A stretch of 64,000 bases of DNA from Ruegeria sp. HKCCSA071 (GTDB taxonomy: Bacteria; Pseudomonadota; Alphaproteobacteria; Rhodobacterales; Rhodobacteraceae): NCBI RefSeq assembly GCF_017872555.1, contig NZ_JAEDOX010000009.1, positions 79,233 to 143,232 of the forward strand, read 5' to 3'. A program made the translations under genes and the position numbers. The notes beneath the pieces are model-generated. The model did not search any database. It saw only the letters and a list, made by a program, of their open reading frames with translations, and had not been told where the DNA came from. Of this stretch, positions 35,503-45,440 are shown piece by piece. Numbering within the stretch: position 1 is the stretch's first letter; each line of letters opens with the position of its first letter.

Positions 35503-36105
35503 TCAGCGCTCGTCGCACTCCAGCGCCGAGCCAAGCGCGGGGGCGGCTTTCGTCGTCATATCGAACCGGTTCACCTCGGCGGCGGTCATCCAGTGGATGC
35601 TGTCGGCCGGGGCCGCATACAGCGTGTACCAGTAAAACGACTCATCGACGCCAATGTCCCTGAAATAATCCAGATAGCGGTCATGTTCCGGGTCATCCTC
35701 GGGCAGCTCCGTGGCCACCAGCCCCGACCCGGCCCAGCTGTGAACGCCGACGCAGGCCCCCGGCTGCAAAACACGGCGATGTCCGGCCAGAAACAGATCG
35801 GTGCCGCCGCTGGCAACCAGACCGTCCGAGGGCACGATGGTATCGAACCCGGCCTTGCGCACCTCGCGGCTGAAGATGACATTGGCGTCGTCATCCACTG
35901 ATCCCTCAATATATTGCAGCACCAGCGTGCGCGCTTCGGGATTTTCGGCGGTGACGTCTTCAAAAGCGGACAGCGTCGTTTCGTCAATCGTACCTGAGGC
36001 GATGATCCGGTCACCCTCGGCAACAAAGTGGACAGGCGCATAATATGCGCCGCAGGAGGCCAGCAAAGCCAGTGAGACCGCAATCGATGTAAGTCTGAAC
36101 GGCAT
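35503..36105 (-). CDS. Predicted lipoprotein with ClpP/crotonase-like fold
   Basis: A 200-residue protein beginning MPFRLTSIAVSLALLASCGAYY, a lipoprotein signal with lipobox LASC. The mature part has IIASGTIDETTLSAFEDVTAENPEARTLVLQYIEGSVDDDANV and DGLVASGGTDLFLAGHRRVLQPGACVGVHSWAG, the layout of periplasmic ClpP-like proteins (COG3904-like); the Ser/Gly and His positions of that fold are suggestive but the catalytic set is not certain. GGAGG precedes the start. Confidence 0.65.
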   Translation of the reverse strand: MPFRLTSIAVSLALLASCGAYYAPVHFVAEGDRIIASGTIDETTLSAFEDVTAENPEARTLVLQYIEGSVDDDANVIFSREVRKAGFDTIVPSDGLVASGGTDLFLAGHRRVLQPGACVGVHSWAGSGLVATELPEDDPEHDRYLDYFRDIGVDESFYWYTLYAAPADSIHWMTAAEVNRFDMTTKAAPALGSALECDER

Positions 36106-36169
36106 TTGGCCTCCGGGCTGCGCGTTCCAAACAGCTATCAGCCCGCCCCGGTCGCGTCCACCGACAGGT

Positions 36170-36793
36170 TCAGTTGCGGGGCGGGCGGCTTTTGTAGACG
36201 GGCAACTGCCAGCCAAACACCAGCGACCCGGCCCGCAAGGCCCAGCACACAAGGGCGCACAGACCTAGCACAAAGGCGGGCTCCAGCCCCAGCCTGACCG
36301 CAAGTACCGCTGTCAACGCCCCCAAAAACGCGCACGAGACGTAAAGTTCGCCTTGTTTCAGGACCAGCGGCACCTCGTTGCAGACCACGTCGCGCATCAG
36401 CCCGCCCAGACACCCGGTCGTCACACCCATCAGCACGACGATGATACCGGGCTGATCCAGTGACAGCGCGGCACCGGTTCCGGCGGCAACGGCGACCGAC
36501 AGCGCGAAACTGTCCAGCCAGACCAGCCAGTTATAGCGGCTTTCCACCAGATGCGCGGTAAAGAACACAAACACCGCCGCCGCGACGGCAATCAGGATGT
36601 AATCCGGCTGGCCGACCCAGAAGATCGGGTGCCTGTCCAGCAGCAGGTCGCGCACCGTGCCACCGCCAACTGCGGTCAGGCAGGCCATGAAGGCGAAGCC
36701 CACCAGATCCAGCTGTGCCCGGCTGGCCACCAGCGCCCCGGTCAGCGCAAAGATCAGAACCGAGGCATAATCCAGCAGCGTCAGCGCGCTCAC
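36170..36793 (-). CDS. TRIC-type cation channel family protein (UPF0126, YicG-like)
   Basis: A 207-residue membrane protein with seven hydrophobic helices and two repeats of the conserved pattern: [26 protein letters not shown] and [23 protein letters not shown]. These G-G-x-x-RD motifs mark prokaryotic TRIC channels, which conduct monovalent cations. Its start overlaps the rnhA stop by 4 bases. Confidence 0.88.
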   Translation of the reverse strand: MSALTLLDYASVLIFALTGALVASRAQLDLVGFAFMACLTAVGGGTVRDLLLDRHPIFWVGQPDYILIAVAAAVFVFFTAHLVESRYNWLVWLDSFALSVAVAAGTGAALSLDQPGIIVVLMGVTTGCLGGLMRDVVCNEVPLVLKQGELYVSCAFLGALTAVLAVRLGLEPAFVLGLCALVCWALRAGSLVFGWQLPVYKSRPPRN

Positions 36794-37257
36794 GCCGGTG
36801 CCTTTTTCGGCTTGAAGGGCGCCATGCCTGCGCGGGCCAGTTCATCGGCCTTTTCGTTTTCGGGATGGCCCGCATGGCCCTTGACCCATTCCCATGTCAC
36901 ATCATGTCGTTCCTGCGCCTCGTCCAGTCGCTGCCACAGATCGACATTCTTGACCGGCTTCTTGTTCGAGGTTTTCCAGCCATTCCGCTTCCAGCCGAAT
37001 ATCCAGCCGGTGACGCCGTTCTTCACATAGGCGCTGTCGGTGACAATGGTGATCTTCGACGGGCGCTCCAGCGTCTCAAGCGCGCTGATGGCAGCCAGCA
37101 ACTCCATTCGGTTGTTGGTCGTCTCGGCCTCGCCGCCGTTCAGTTCCCGCTCTTTCAATACCCTGTCCCCGTTCTTCGCACGCAGCAGCACGCCCCAGCC
37201 TCCGGGGCCGGGATTGCCGGAACAGGCGCCATCTGTATAGGCAAACAACTCAGGCAT
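36790..37257 (-). CDS. rnhA: Ribonuclease HI
   Basis: A 155-residue endonuclease that degrades the RNA of RNA-DNA hybrids. Active-site acids are visible: Asp9 in [16 protein letters not shown], Glu52 in NNRMELLA and Asp74 in [22 protein letters not shown] gives the last His/Asp. The start at 37257 lies inside the end of the methyltransferase gene (8-base overlap). Confidence 0.95.
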   Translation of the reverse strand: MPELFAYTDGACSGNPGPGGWGVLLRAKNGDRVLKERELNGGEAETTNNRMELLAAISALETLERPSKITIVTDSAYVKNGVTGWIFGWKRNGWKTSNKKPVKNVDLWQRLDEAQERHDVTWEWVKGHAGHPENEKADELARAGMAPFKPKKAPA

Positions 37258-37837
37258 GGGCGAACACCAGAATAAACCCGTCGTAAGACCCGGCCAGACC
37301 CTTGCCCACCCCTTCGACCGTGCGGTCAACCGTGAACCCGGCCTGGGTCAGCGCCTCTCGGATCTCGGCTTCCGAGTAATAGGTGTAATAGCGGTCCAGA
37401 TCGTCACGATGCTCGCCCGTGCCCAGCTTCATGCCCAGAAACAGCTGGCCTCCGGGCTTCAGGGCCGTGTGGATCGCTTTCAGGTGACGCGTAAAATCCG
37501 CTCGCGGCGCGTGCAGTAGGGAAAAACTGGCGTAGACACCGTCATACTCGGCGGTTTCGGTAACATCGTCGAACGTGCCCAGATGCGCGTCCACCCCGTT
37601 CTGGCGGGCATGTTCGACAAAGGCGGGGGTGGCATCCAGCGCCCGCACCTTCAGCCCCTGACGCATCAGGAAACCGCTGTCCGATCCGGGGCCTGACCCC
37701 AGATCCAGCACATAGCCGCCCGCACCGACCGCATCGGCAAAATCCTGACGGGTCTTGAGCTGTTCGGCTGGCAGAGGAATGGCCAGATATTCGTTTACTC
37801 TGTTCGTATAGGCATCAATCGTGCGTTTGTCGCTCAC
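37250..37837 (-). CDS. Class I SAM-dependent methyltransferase
   Basis: A 195-residue methyltransferase: [36 protein letters not shown] forms motif I and the acidic end of strand 2, and [14 protein letters not shown] is motif IV region; [14 protein letters not shown] follows. The acceptor is unknown. The GTG start at 37837 overlaps the upstream DUF3429 stop (GTGA), so a long upstream extension is excluded. Confidence 0.8.
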   Translation of the reverse strand: MSDKRTIDAYTNRVNEYLAIPLPAEQLKTRQDFADAVGAGGYVLDLGSGPGSDSGFLMRQGLKVRALDATPAFVEHARQNGVDAHLGTFDDVTETAEYDGVYASFSLLHAPRADFTRHLKAIHTALKPGGQLFLGMKLGTGEHRDDLDRYYTYYSEAEIREALTQAGFTVDRTVEGVGKGLAGSYDGFILVFAHA

Positions 37838-38286
37838 AGGTACACTCCTACGGCTAGGCTGGCCAGAACGACCGCGGTCAGCAGGATACGCAGCTGCATC
37901 CACCAGACCGGCGTCAGCCGCCAGTATGAAAACAGGGCGTCCAGCAGCAGCAAGCCGGTGAACCCGTAGATCAGATTGGTGCCCGCAGTGACCGGCCCGC
38001 CGCCTGTCATGGCAAAGGCCCACAGCGCAGGCAGGACCGACAGCCCATAACACAGCGCCGCCTTGCTGCCCGAGGTCTTGGTGGCAAACCCCCACAGAAC
38101 ACCGGACATAAAGCTCAGGATGACCGAGCCATAGAACAGCTGCACATAAGGGCCAACAAAGCGCGGGCCAAATGTATGCGAACCCCAGTCGTTCAGATCA
38201 CCGTTCAGATAGGTCAGCGCGCCCCAGACAAACGGGACCAGTCCCGCCAGCCCCAGATAAAGCGGCGCCTTCGGCACGCCGGTCAC
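37834..38286 (-). CDS. DUF3429 family membrane protein
   Basis: A 150-residue protein with five hydrophobic segments, including [37 protein letters not shown] and [17 protein letters not shown]. This is the DUF3429 pattern; its role is unknown. It is sandwiched with 4-base overlaps between ispH and the methyltransferase gene. Confidence 0.78.
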   Translation of the reverse strand: MTGVPKAPLYLGLAGLVPFVWGALTYLNGDLNDWGSHTFGPRFVGPYVQLFYGSVILSFMSGVLWGFATKTSGSKAALCYGLSVLPALWAFAMTGGGPVTAGTNLIYGFTGLLLLDALFSYWRLTPVWWMQLRILLTAVVLASLAVGVYL

Positions 38287-39233
38287 GCCGGTTGCCTCAA
38301 CACGCGCGGCACTTTGAATTCGACGTTTTCAGTTGCGGTCTCGACCGGCTCGACAGTGACATCGTAATGATCGCGGAAGGCGTCGATCACCTCGTTCACC
38401 AGCAATTCCGGGGCCGATGCGCCTGCGGTCACCGCAACGCTTTTGATGCCCTGCAAAGCGCGCCAGTCGATCTCGGTCGCACGCTGGACCAGCTGTGCAT
38501 ATTTGCACCCCTCGCGTGATGCGACCTCGACCAGACGGCGGGAGTTTGACGAGTTCGGAGCCCCCACAACCAGCAGCGCATCGGCCTTGGGCGCCACGGC
38601 CTTCACGGCCTCCTGCCGGTTGGTGGTGGCATAACAGATGTCTTCCTTATGCGGGCCGACAATGGCCGGGAACCGGTCCTGAAGGGCTGTGATGATGTCC
38701 TTGGTATCATCCACCGACAGGGTGGTCTGGGTGACAAAGGCCAGCTTGTCGGGGTCGCGCACCTGCACGGTGGCCACATCCTCGACCGTTTCGACCAGTA
38801 GCACATCACCTTTTGGCAGCTGTCCCATCGTACCAACGGTTTCGGGGTGGCCCTTATGGCCGATCATGATCATCTGCAATCCCGCATCCGCATGGCGCTG
38901 TGCCTCGACATGAACCTTCGACACCAGCGGACAGGTGGCATCCACATAGATCATCTCACGCTGCGCGGCTTCGGCGGGTACCGATTTCGGCACACCATGG
39001 GCGGAAAAGATCACCGGGCGGTCATCGGGGCATTCATGCAGTTCTTCGACAAACACAGCCCCTTTGGCCCGCAACCCGTCGACCACGAATTTGTTATGCA
39101 CGATCTCGTGGCGCACATAGACCGGCGGCCCCCATTTTTGCAGGGCCATTTCAACGATCTTGATGGCGCGGTCCACACCGGCGCAGAACCCGCGCGGCGC
39201 GGCCAGGTAAAGTGTCAGTGGCGGCTTGGTCAT
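38283..39233 (-). CDS. ispH: 4-hydroxy-3-methylbut-2-enyl diphosphate reductase IspH
   Basis: A 316-residue iron-sulfur enzyme, last step of the non-mevalonate isoprenoid pathway, giving IPP and DMAPP. The three cluster Cys lie in [13 protein letters not shown] (Cys17), [11 protein letters not shown] and [17 protein letters not shown] and [11 protein letters not shown] are also typical. AAGGAGA precedes the start. It leads the overlapping operon ispH - DUF3429 - methyltransferase - rnhA - TRIC. Confidence 0.96.
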   Translation of the reverse strand: MTKPPLTLYLAAPRGFCAGVDRAIKIVEMALQKWGPPVYVRHEIVHNKFVVDGLRAKGAVFVEELHECPDDRPVIFSAHGVPKSVPAEAAQREMIYVDATCPLVSKVHVEAQRHADAGLQMIMIGHKGHPETVGTMGQLPKGDVLLVETVEDVATVQVRDPDKLAFVTQTTLSVDDTKDIITALQDRFPAIVGPHKEDICYATTNRQEAVKAVAPKADALLVVGAPNSSNSRRLVEVASREGCKYAQLVQRATEIDWRALQGIKSVAVTAGASAPELLVNEVIDAFRDHYDVTVEPVETATENVEFKVPRVLRQPA

Positions 39234-39359
39234 TCGGCTGTCTCCTTAGGGCACAGGTAAGTCTTTTCCCGGCCTTGGTCCAGACAGGACATTGTCATTC
39301 ATCTGACACGAATCGTTGTTAGTCAGAGGATGTTTCAGCACCAATCCTTAGTTAAAGAA

Positions 39360-39389
39360 GCGCGGCCAGGACTCCGGTCCTGACCGCGC
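39360..39389 (-). terminator. Hairpin terminator after the NYN-domain gene
   Basis: GCGCGGCCAGGAC (39360-39372) pairs with GTCCTGACCGCGC (39377-39389) apart from one G-T pair, around a TCCG loop. On the minus strand it follows the NYN gene by about 30 bases and is followed by CTTCTTTAAC. The stem is very stable; the T-tract is short. Confidence 0.6.
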
Positions 39390-39421
39390 GAATTTTCCCA
39401 TCAACAGGCAGTGGTGCCGGA

Positions 39422-39997
39422 TCAGCTGCCGCCTGCAACCGCGACGCTGCGATGCTCTGCCGGCATTTCACGCGGCGGGCGACCGATCACGTCGCGCAGA
39501 TCCTCCAACTCGATGAAGTTGTCGGCCTGACGGCGCAGCTCGTCCGAAATCATCGGCGGTTGGCTGCGGATCGTTGACACGACCGACACGCGAACGCCCT
39601 GACGTTGCAGGCTGGCGATCAGCGGGCGGAAATCCCCGTCACCCGAGAACAGCACGATATGATCCACACGCGGTGCCAGTTCCATGGCATCGACCGTCAG
39701 CTCGATATCCATGTTCCCTTTGACTTTCCGACGCCCCATGCTGTCGGTGTATTCCTTGGCCGGTTTGGTGACCATGGTGAAGCCGTTGTAATGAAGCCAG
39801 TCAACCAATGGGCGGATTGGTGAATACTCGTCGTTTTCAAGCAGCGCTGTATAGTAGAAAGCCCGAAGCAACTTGCCACGGCGCATGAATTCCTGCCGCA
39901 GAAGTTTGTAGTCTATGTCGAAACCGAGTGCTTTTGCCGCGGCATAAAGATTCGAGCCGTCGATGAACAGCGCTAGCCGTTCGTCCTTATAAAACAT
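39422..39997 (-). CDS. NYN domain protein, LabA/DUF88 family
   Basis: A 191-residue PIN-like nuclease-fold protein. It shows ALFIDGSNLYAAAKALGFDIDY with the first conserved Asp, NMDIELTVDAMELA, and VLFSGDGDFRPLIASLQRQGVRVSVV with the Asp pair, the acidic set of NYN domains that act on RNA. The tail is short and variable. AAGGACC lies upstream of the start at 39997. It is divergent from folK across a 150-base AT-richer gap with short GTGAGT-type repeats. Confidence 0.85.
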   Translation of the reverse strand: MFYKDERLALFIDGSNLYAAAKALGFDIDYKLLRQEFMRRGKLLRAFYYTALLENDEYSPIRPLVDWLHYNGFTMVTKPAKEYTDSMGRRKVKGNMDIELTVDAMELAPRVDHIVLFSGDGDFRPLIASLQRQGVRVSVVSTIRSQPPMISDELRRQADNFIELEDLRDVIGRPPREMPAEHRSVAVAGGS

Positions 39998-40146
39998 AAA
40001 TAGGTCCTTCCGGTACAATCCAGACTACGCCGCGTTACGTGAGTGAGTGGGTGTGTGAGTTATAATATGGCGCACTCTGGTGGACTTATAATTAGAACTT
40101 TTGTCGGTTATCGCAAGTATGCAATGTGTCGAATATAGGGTAGCAT

Positions 40147-40716
40147 ATGTACAATTCTTTGCCAAATGCGGTTGTGGCATTGGGCGCAAATCTCGATCTG
40201 AGAGGAAATGGGCCCGCTGTAACGCTACAGCGCGCAATTGACGCACTTTCGCAGCAGGGCGTGGTGATTCGCTCTGTAAGCCGGTTTTTTGCGACACCCT
40301 GCTTCCCCGCTGGCGCTGGCCCGGATTACGTGAATGCGGCAGCGCTGATCGAAACCGACAAATCCCCGTCCGAGCTTTTGCGCGCGCTGCACGAGGTTGA
40401 AAACCAGTTCGGCCGTGAACGGGTGCAGCGCTGGGGAATGCGGACGCTGGATCTGGATCTTGTGTGCTATGGCGATCAGATTCTGCCCGACCGCGCCCTG
40501 TTCGACCGCTGGCTGACCCTGCCGCCCGAGGCGCAACGGCAAGAGGCACCGGATCAGCTGATCCTGCCGCATCCGCGCCTTCAGGACCGCGCTTTTGTGC
40601 TTGTGCCGATGGCGGATATTGTGCCCGACTGGCGTCACCCCGTGCTTGATCGCACGGTTTCCCAGATGGTTGCCGACCTGCCCCCGCCCGAGGTTGCGGC
40701 GGTTACGCCGCTGTGA
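40147..40716 (+). CDS. folK: HPPK, folate pyrophosphokinase
   Basis: A 189-residue 2-amino-4-hydroxy-6-hydroxymethyldihydropteridine pyrophosphokinase of folate synthesis. Seen: AVVALGANLDLRGNGPAVTLQRAIDAL, the signature RWGMRTLDLDLVCYGDQIL with the Mg-binding Asp pair, and LILPHPRLQDRAFVLVPM. The N-terminal extension is short. It stands next to rpoZ. Confidence 0.93.
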   Translation: MYNSLPNAVVALGANLDLRGNGPAVTLQRAIDALSQQGVVIRSVSRFFATPCFPAGAGPDYVNAAALIETDKSPSELLRALHEVENQFGRERVQRWGMRTLDLDLVCYGDQILPDRALFDRWLTLPPEAQRQEAPDQLILPHPRLQDRAFVLVPMADIVPDWRHPVLDRTVSQMVADLPPPEVAAVTPL

Positions 40717-40741
40717 TCCCTGCAAATGCAGCATTTCCTGC

Positions 40742-40770
40742 TTGTCAAGGCGCGGAATCGCGCTTAGATA
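40742..40770 (+). promoter_or_regulatory. Candidate promoter upstream of rpoZ
   Basis: TTGTCA (40742-40747), 17-base spacer, TAGATA (40765-40770), 41 bases before the rpoZ start. The spacer contains the small inverted repeat GCGCG-GAAT-CGCGC. Confidence 0.5.
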
Positions 40771-40810
40771 AACCCCTTCCTGACATGGACTCAGAAACGG
40801 AGAGCGCCCA

Positions 40811-41164
40811 ATGGCCCGCGTGACGGTAGAAGATTGCGTAGACAAGGTTCCAAACCGGTTCGAACTGGTGATGCTGGCCGCCCATCGGGCGCGCGAGATT
40901 TCTGCCGGTGCCGCGATTACCGTTGACCGCGACAACGACAAGAACCCTGTCGTGTCCCTGCGTGAAATCGCCGACGAAACCCAAGGCGCGGACGCCCTGC
41001 GCGAACGCCTGATCGAGGCCAACCAGACCCAGATCGAGGTTGATGAGCCGGAAGAAGATCAGATGGCGCTGCTGATGGGTGCCGAGTCGGACAAGCCTGC
41101 GATGGACGACATGTCCGAAGAAAAGCTCCTGCGCGCTCTGATGGAGGCTCAAGGGCAGGGGTAA
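40811..41164 (+). CDS. rpoZ: RNA polymerase omega subunit
   Basis: A 117-residue omega subunit that helps assemble beta' and carries part of a ppGpp site in other bacteria: [39 protein letters not shown] followed by [11 protein letters not shown]. The acidic C-terminal extension is usual in alphaproteobacteria. The gene precedes rsh by 26 bases. Confidence 0.95.
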   Translation: MARVTVEDCVDKVPNRFELVMLAAHRAREISAGAAITVDRDNDKNPVVSLREIADETQGADALRERLIEANQTQIEVDEPEEDQMALLMGAESDKPAMDDMSEEKLLRALMEAQGQG

Positions 41165-41190
41165 GCTCCAAAGACGAAGGTGCGGACCGG

Positions 41191-43323
41191 ATGATTTCTG
41201 CTGACGATCTGATTGCGCTGGTCCGCAACTACAATCCCAAGACGAATGCCGAACGTATCGCGCTGGCCTATGAGTTTGGCCAGAAGATGCACGAAGGGCA
41301 ATTCCGCCATTCAGGCGAGCCCTACTTTACCCACCCTGTTGCCGTTGCCGCCATCCTGACCGAACAGCGTCTGGATGATGCGACGATCATTACGGCTTTG
41401 CTGCATGACACGATCGAAGACACCAAGGCCAATTACGGCAAGGTGTCCGATCTGTTCGGGGATGAGGTCGCCAAGCTGGTCGATGGCGTCACCAAGCTGA
41501 CCAACCTGCAACTGTCCAGCCGCGAAACCAAACAGGCCGAGAATTTCCGCAAGCTGTTCATGGCCATGTCCAAGGACCTGCGGGTCATTCTGGTCAAGCT
41601 GGCCGACCGTCTGCACAACATGCGCACCATCAAGGCGATGCGGCCCGAAAAGCAGGTTCAGAAAGCGCGCGAGACGATGGATATCTACGCGCCGCTTGCG
41701 GGCCGCATGGGGATGCAATGGATGCGCGAGGAGCTCGAAGACCTCGCGTTCCGCGTCCTGAACCCCGAAGGCCGCCAGTCGATCATCCGTCGCTTTATCA
41801 CGCTGCAACGTGAAACCGGCGATGTGATCCACCGCATCACCGGCGACATGCGCCACGAGCTGGAAAAGGCGGGCATCGAAGCCGAAGTCTTTGGCCGCGC
41901 CAAGAAACCCTATTCGATCTGGCGCAAGATGCAGGAAAAGGATCAGGGCTTCTCGCGCCTCTCGGATATCTACGGGTTCCGCATCATCACCCAGACGGAA
42001 GAAGACTGCTATCGCACGCTCGGGGCCATCCATCAACGCTGGCGCGCGGTGCCGGGGCGGTTCAAGGACTATATCAGCCAGCCGAAATCGAACGGCTACC
42101 GTTCAATCCACACCACGGTTTCAGGGCGCGATGGCAAACGGGTCGAGGTTCAGATCCGCACTCGCCAGATGCACGATGTGGCCGAAACCGGCGTTGCGGC
42201 GCACTGGTCCTACCGGGACGGGGTGCGCACGGAAAACCCCTTTGCCGTCGATCCGGCCAAATGGATATCCAACCTGACTGAACAGTTTGACAACGAGGAT
42301 GATCACGAAGACTTCCTCGAAGCCGTCAAGCTCGAGATGTATTCGGACCAGGTCTTCTGCTTCACCCCCAAGGGCGACGTGGTGAAACTGCCGCGGGGCG
42401 CGACCCCGATCGATTTCGCCTATGCCATCCACACCCGGATCGGCCATGCCTGCGTGGGGGCCAAGGTCGATGGCATTCGCGTGCCGCTCTGGACGCGGAT
42501 GAAGAACGGCCAGTCGGTGGATATCATCACCGCTGACGGGCAGACACCGCAGGTCACATGGCTTGAGATCGCCGTCACCGGCAAGGCCCGCACCGCCATC
42601 CGCCGCGCCCTGCGCGAGGTGGATCGCGAACGGTTCATCAAGCTGGGCAAGGAACTGGCGCGCTCGGGTTTTGACCATGTGGGGCGCAAAGCCACCGACA
42701 AGGCGCTTGATACCGCCGCCAAGCACCTGCGCCTCAAAGACCGGCATGAATTGCTGGCCCGCCTGGGCAGTGCCGAGCTGACTGCCCATGAGGTGGTCGA
42801 GGCCGTCTATCCCGAACTGGCCAAGGATGAAGGCGACGCCATCCCGCTGCGGCGTGCCGTGATCGGGCTTGAGCCCGGCCAGAAATTCGACCGCGCGCCC
42901 TGCTGCCAGCCGCTGCCGGGCGAAAGGATCGTCGGCATCACCTACCGGGGCAAAGGCGTTGTGGTGCACGCCATCGACTGCGACAAGCTCAGCCAATATG
43001 AAAGCGAACCGGAACGCTGGGTCGATCTGCACTGGCATTCGGGTACGCACCCTGCCGTCTATGGGGCGACACTGGATCTGACCATCGGCAATGATGCCGG
43101 GGTTCTGGGGCGCATTTGCACATTGATCGGCGAGAAAAAGGCCAATATCTCGAACCTGGAATTTGTGGACCGCAAACCGGATTTTTACCGCCTGCTGATC
43201 AATGTCGAACTGCGCGACCTTGAACAGTTGCATTCGCTGATGCTGATGCTTGAGGCTGAAAGCGACGTTGCAGCGGTCGAGCGTTATCGGGACCGGACCA
43301 AGACCGCGACTGCGGCTGGCTGA
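41191..43323 (+). CDS. rsh: Bifunctional (p)ppGpp synthetase/hydrolase Rsh
   Basis: A 710-residue stringent-response enzyme. The HD hydrolase domain contains His72-Asp73 in LLHDTIEDTKA, and RLHNMRTIKAM. The synthetase domain (about 230-345) has GRAKKPYSIWRKMQ, LSDIYGFRIIT, and SNGYRSIHTTV. A TGS domain (about 385-450) and a C-terminal ACT domain (about 640-705) follow. The intact HD motif indicates both activities. Only one long RelA/SpoT homologue is expected in this group. Confidence 0.95.
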   Translation: MISADDLIALVRNYNPKTNAERIALAYEFGQKMHEGQFRHSGEPYFTHPVAVAAILTEQRLDDATIITALLHDTIEDTKANYGKVSDLFGDEVAKLVDGVTKLTNLQLSSRETKQAENFRKLFMAMSKDLRVILVKLADRLHNMRTIKAMRPEKQVQKARETMDIYAPLAGRMGMQWMREELEDLAFRVLNPEGRQSIIRRFITLQRETGDVIHRITGDMRHELEKAGIEAEVFGRAKKPYSIWRKMQEKDQGFSRLSDIYGFRIITQTEEDCYRTLGAIHQRWRAVPGRFKDYISQPKSNGYRSIHTTVSGRDGKRVEVQIRTRQMHDVAETGVAAHWSYRDGVRTENPFAVDPAKWISNLTEQFDNEDDHEDFLEAVKLEMYSDQVFCFTPKGDVVKLPRGATPIDFAYAIHTRIGHACVGAKVDGIRVPLWTRMKNGQSVDIITADGQTPQVTWLEIAVTGKARTAIRRALREVDRERFIKLGKELARSGFDHVGRKATDKALDTAAKHLRLKDRHELLARLGSAELTAHEVVEAVYPELAKDEGDAIPLRRAVIGLEPGQKFDRAPCCQPLPGERIVGITYRGKGVVVHAIDCDKLSQYESEPERWVDLHWHSGTHPAVYGATLDLTIGNDAGVLGRICTLIGEKKANISNLEFVDRKPDFYRLLINVELRDLEQLHSLMLMLEAESDVAAVERYRDRTKTATAAG

Positions 43324-43339
43324 GAAGGGGTGATCACGG

Positions 43340-44032
43340 GTGGTATTCAAGCGCCGAGACCGACGCTCTCCTGTTCAGGTCGCATCGGAACTCGTCTATC
43401 CGCGTGGCGGATGGACCCGCGCCTTCCACTATGTCAAACACCGTGTCCGCCGCCTGCCGGATTCCCCTGACCGGATCGCCCGCGGCATCGGGGCGGGCGT
43501 TTTCGCATCCTTCACGCCGTTTTACGGGCTGCACTTTCTGGTCGCGGCAATTGGTGCGCGGCTGATCAAGGGAAATATTCTGGCCGCACTCAGCGGCACG
43601 TTCTTCGGCAATCCCCTGACCTATGTCCCGATTGGGGTGATCTGCCTGCAAACCGGGCATTTCCTGCTGGGCACCGAATATGAAGAAGGCGACACGCAGG
43701 GGCTGATGGGCAAGTTTGCCGACGCCATCGGCGACCTCAAGAACAACCTTCTTGCCCTGTTCACGGACCGCGTGGCCGACTGGCACGGGCTGGGGCAGTT
43801 CTATGATGATGTTTTCTATCCCTACATGATTGGCGGCATCATCCCCGGTATCGTGGCGGGCATTATCTGCTACTACCTCAGCCTGCCGCTGATCCTGACC
43901 TACCAGCTGCGCCGCCGCGCCAAGATCAAGGCAAAGTTTGAAGAAATCAAACGTCTGGCCGGAGAAACAACTGCCGGTCCCGCGCCAAGATCGCTAAGGT
44001 CGGGGCGAAAATCTGCAAAAGGAACCAAATGA
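43340..44032 (+). CDS. DUF2062 family membrane protein
   Basis: A 230-residue protein with the DUF2062 core: IARGIGAGVFASFTPFYGLHFLVAAIGARLIKGNILAALSGTFFGNPLTYVPIG. Three to four hydrophobic segments are present and a basic tail follows. Its function is unknown; in some bacteria relatives are linked to lipid or polysaccharide export. The GTG start is 16 bases after rsh, and its stop overlaps pdxJ by 4 bases. Confidence 0.82.
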   Translation: MVFKRRDRRSPVQVASELVYPRGGWTRAFHYVKHRVRRLPDSPDRIARGIGAGVFASFTPFYGLHFLVAAIGARLIKGNILAALSGTFFGNPLTYVPIGVICLQTGHFLLGTEYEEGDTQGLMGKFADAIGDLKNNLLALFTDRVADWHGLGQFYDDVFYPYMIGGIIPGIVAGIICYYLSLPLILTYQLRRRAKIKAKFEEIKRLAGETTAGPAPRSLRSGRKSAKGTK

Positions 44033-44778
44033 TGTCCGAAAGCCGTCTGCGTCTGGGTGTGAATATCGATCATGTCGCCACCGTGCGCAACGCGCGCGGC
44101 GGGGCCTATCCTGACCCGTTGCGCGCTGCCAAGCTGGCAGAAGAGGCTGGCGCCGACGGCATCACCGCGCATCTGCGCGAAGACCGCCGCCATATCTCGG
44201 ACGCCGATATTGACGGGCTGATGGAGGTTCTGTCAGTGCCTCTGAACTTTGAAATGGCCGCCACCGAAGAGATGCAGAAAATCGCCCTGCGTCACAAGCC
44301 GCACGCTGTCTGTATCGTTCCCGAAAAGCGCGAGGAACGCACCACCGAAGGCGGGCTCGAAGTCGCGCGCGAGGAAAACAAGCTGGCCCATTTCATCGCC
44401 CCCCTGCGCGAGGCCGGGTGCCGCGTGTCGATCTTCATCGCCGCGGATCAGCGTCAGATCGAGGCCGCGCACCGCATCGGCGCCGAGGTGATCGAACTGC
44501 ACACCGGCGCCTATTGCGATGCCCATGCAGAAGGCCGCATGGACGCCGCCGCGCGCGAGCTTGAATCGCTGCGCCAGATGTCCACCTTTGCCCATTCGCT
44601 GGGGCTCGAGGTTCATGCAGGCCATGGCCTGACCTATAACTCCGTAAAGCCGGTTGCCGCCTTCCCTGAGGTCATGGAACTGAACATCGGGCATTTCCTG
44701 ATTGGCGAGGCAATCTTTCTGGGTCTCACCCCCGCCATTCGGGAAATGCGCCGCCTGATGGACGAGGCGCGCGCGTGA
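44029..44778 (+). CDS. pdxJ: Pyridoxine 5'-phosphate synthase
   Basis: A 249-residue TIM-barrel enzyme condensing 3-amino-2-oxopropyl phosphate and deoxyxylulose phosphate into vitamin B6. Seen: RLGVNIDHVATVRNARGG, ADGITAHLREDRRHI, VCIVPEKREERTTEGGL, VIELHTGAY and LEVHAGHGLTYNSVKPVA. The length is typical. Confidence 0.96.
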   Translation: MMSESRLRLGVNIDHVATVRNARGGAYPDPLRAAKLAEEAGADGITAHLREDRRHISDADIDGLMEVLSVPLNFEMAATEEMQKIALRHKPHAVCIVPEKREERTTEGGLEVAREENKLAHFIAPLREAGCRVSIFIAADQRQIEAAHRIGAEVIELHTGAYCDAHAEGRMDAAARELESLRQMSTFAHSLGLEVHAGHGLTYNSVKPVAAFPEVMELNIGHFLIGEAIFLGLTPAIREMRRLMDEARA

Positions 44779-45401
44779 TCACCCCCGGCTTTATCGCCAT
44801 CTGGTTCGCCTGGCTGATGGCCGGGGGCTCGCCGGGCCCGGCCACGATGGGCATTGCCGGAACCGCCATGAACGAAGGCCGCACCGCCGGGCTGGCCTTT
44901 GCCCTTGGCATCTGCGCCGGATCGGCCGCTTGGGGCATTGCCGCGGCGCTGGGCCTGTCGGCGGTCATGCTGGCCAATGTCTGGCTGTTCGAAGTGATCC
45001 GCTATGTCGGCGTGGCCTATCTGGGCTGGCTGGCGCTGAAGGCCCTGAAACGCGCGATGACCTCGGATGATGAGGTCGCCCTGGGCAAACCGGTCACTGG
45101 CACGCTGCCCACGATCTTTGCCAAAGGTGCCGCCATCCACCTGACCAACCCCAAAGCAATCCTCAGCTGGGGGTCGATCTATGCCATCATCGCGCCAAGC
45201 GATGCCAGCCTGCCGATGCTGCTGGGCTATTTCGCCATGCTGTACGCGGGATCACTGATGATCTTTATCGGCTATGCGTTCCTGTTCTCATCCGCCCGCA
45301 TGGTCCGCACCTACCGCCGTGCCCGCCGCTGGTTCGATTTCGCCTTTGCCGGGTTCTTTGGCGTGGCGAGTTACAAGATCCTGACGGTGCGGTTGTTGTA
45401 A
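44775..45401 (+). CDS. LysE/RhtB family exporter
   Basis: A 208-residue membrane protein with six helices. The LysE pattern is clear in WLMAGGSPGPATMGIAGTAMNEGRTAGLAFALGICAGSAAWG and FAKGAAIHLTNPKAILSWGSIYA. Likely exports an amino acid or similar small compound. The GTG start overlaps the pdxJ stop (GTGA), so the two are co-translated. Confidence 0.85.
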   Translation: MITPGFIAIWFAWLMAGGSPGPATMGIAGTAMNEGRTAGLAFALGICAGSAAWGIAAALGLSAVMLANVWLFEVIRYVGVAYLGWLALKALKRAMTSDDEVALGKPVTGTLPTIFAKGAAIHLTNPKAILSWGSIYAIIAPSDASLPMLLGYFAMLYAGSLMIFIGYAFLFSSARMVRTYRRARRWFDFAFAGFFGVASYKILTVRLL

Positions 45402-45440
45402 AGCAGGCGAAATTGATTTCGGCAAAAGCCGGTGGAAGCG

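Noticed and set aside
40040..40062. Short GTGAGT/GTGTGT-rich run upstream of folK as a possible repeat array or CRISPR-like element
   Set aside because: Only a few imperfect short units, no spacers, no regular length.
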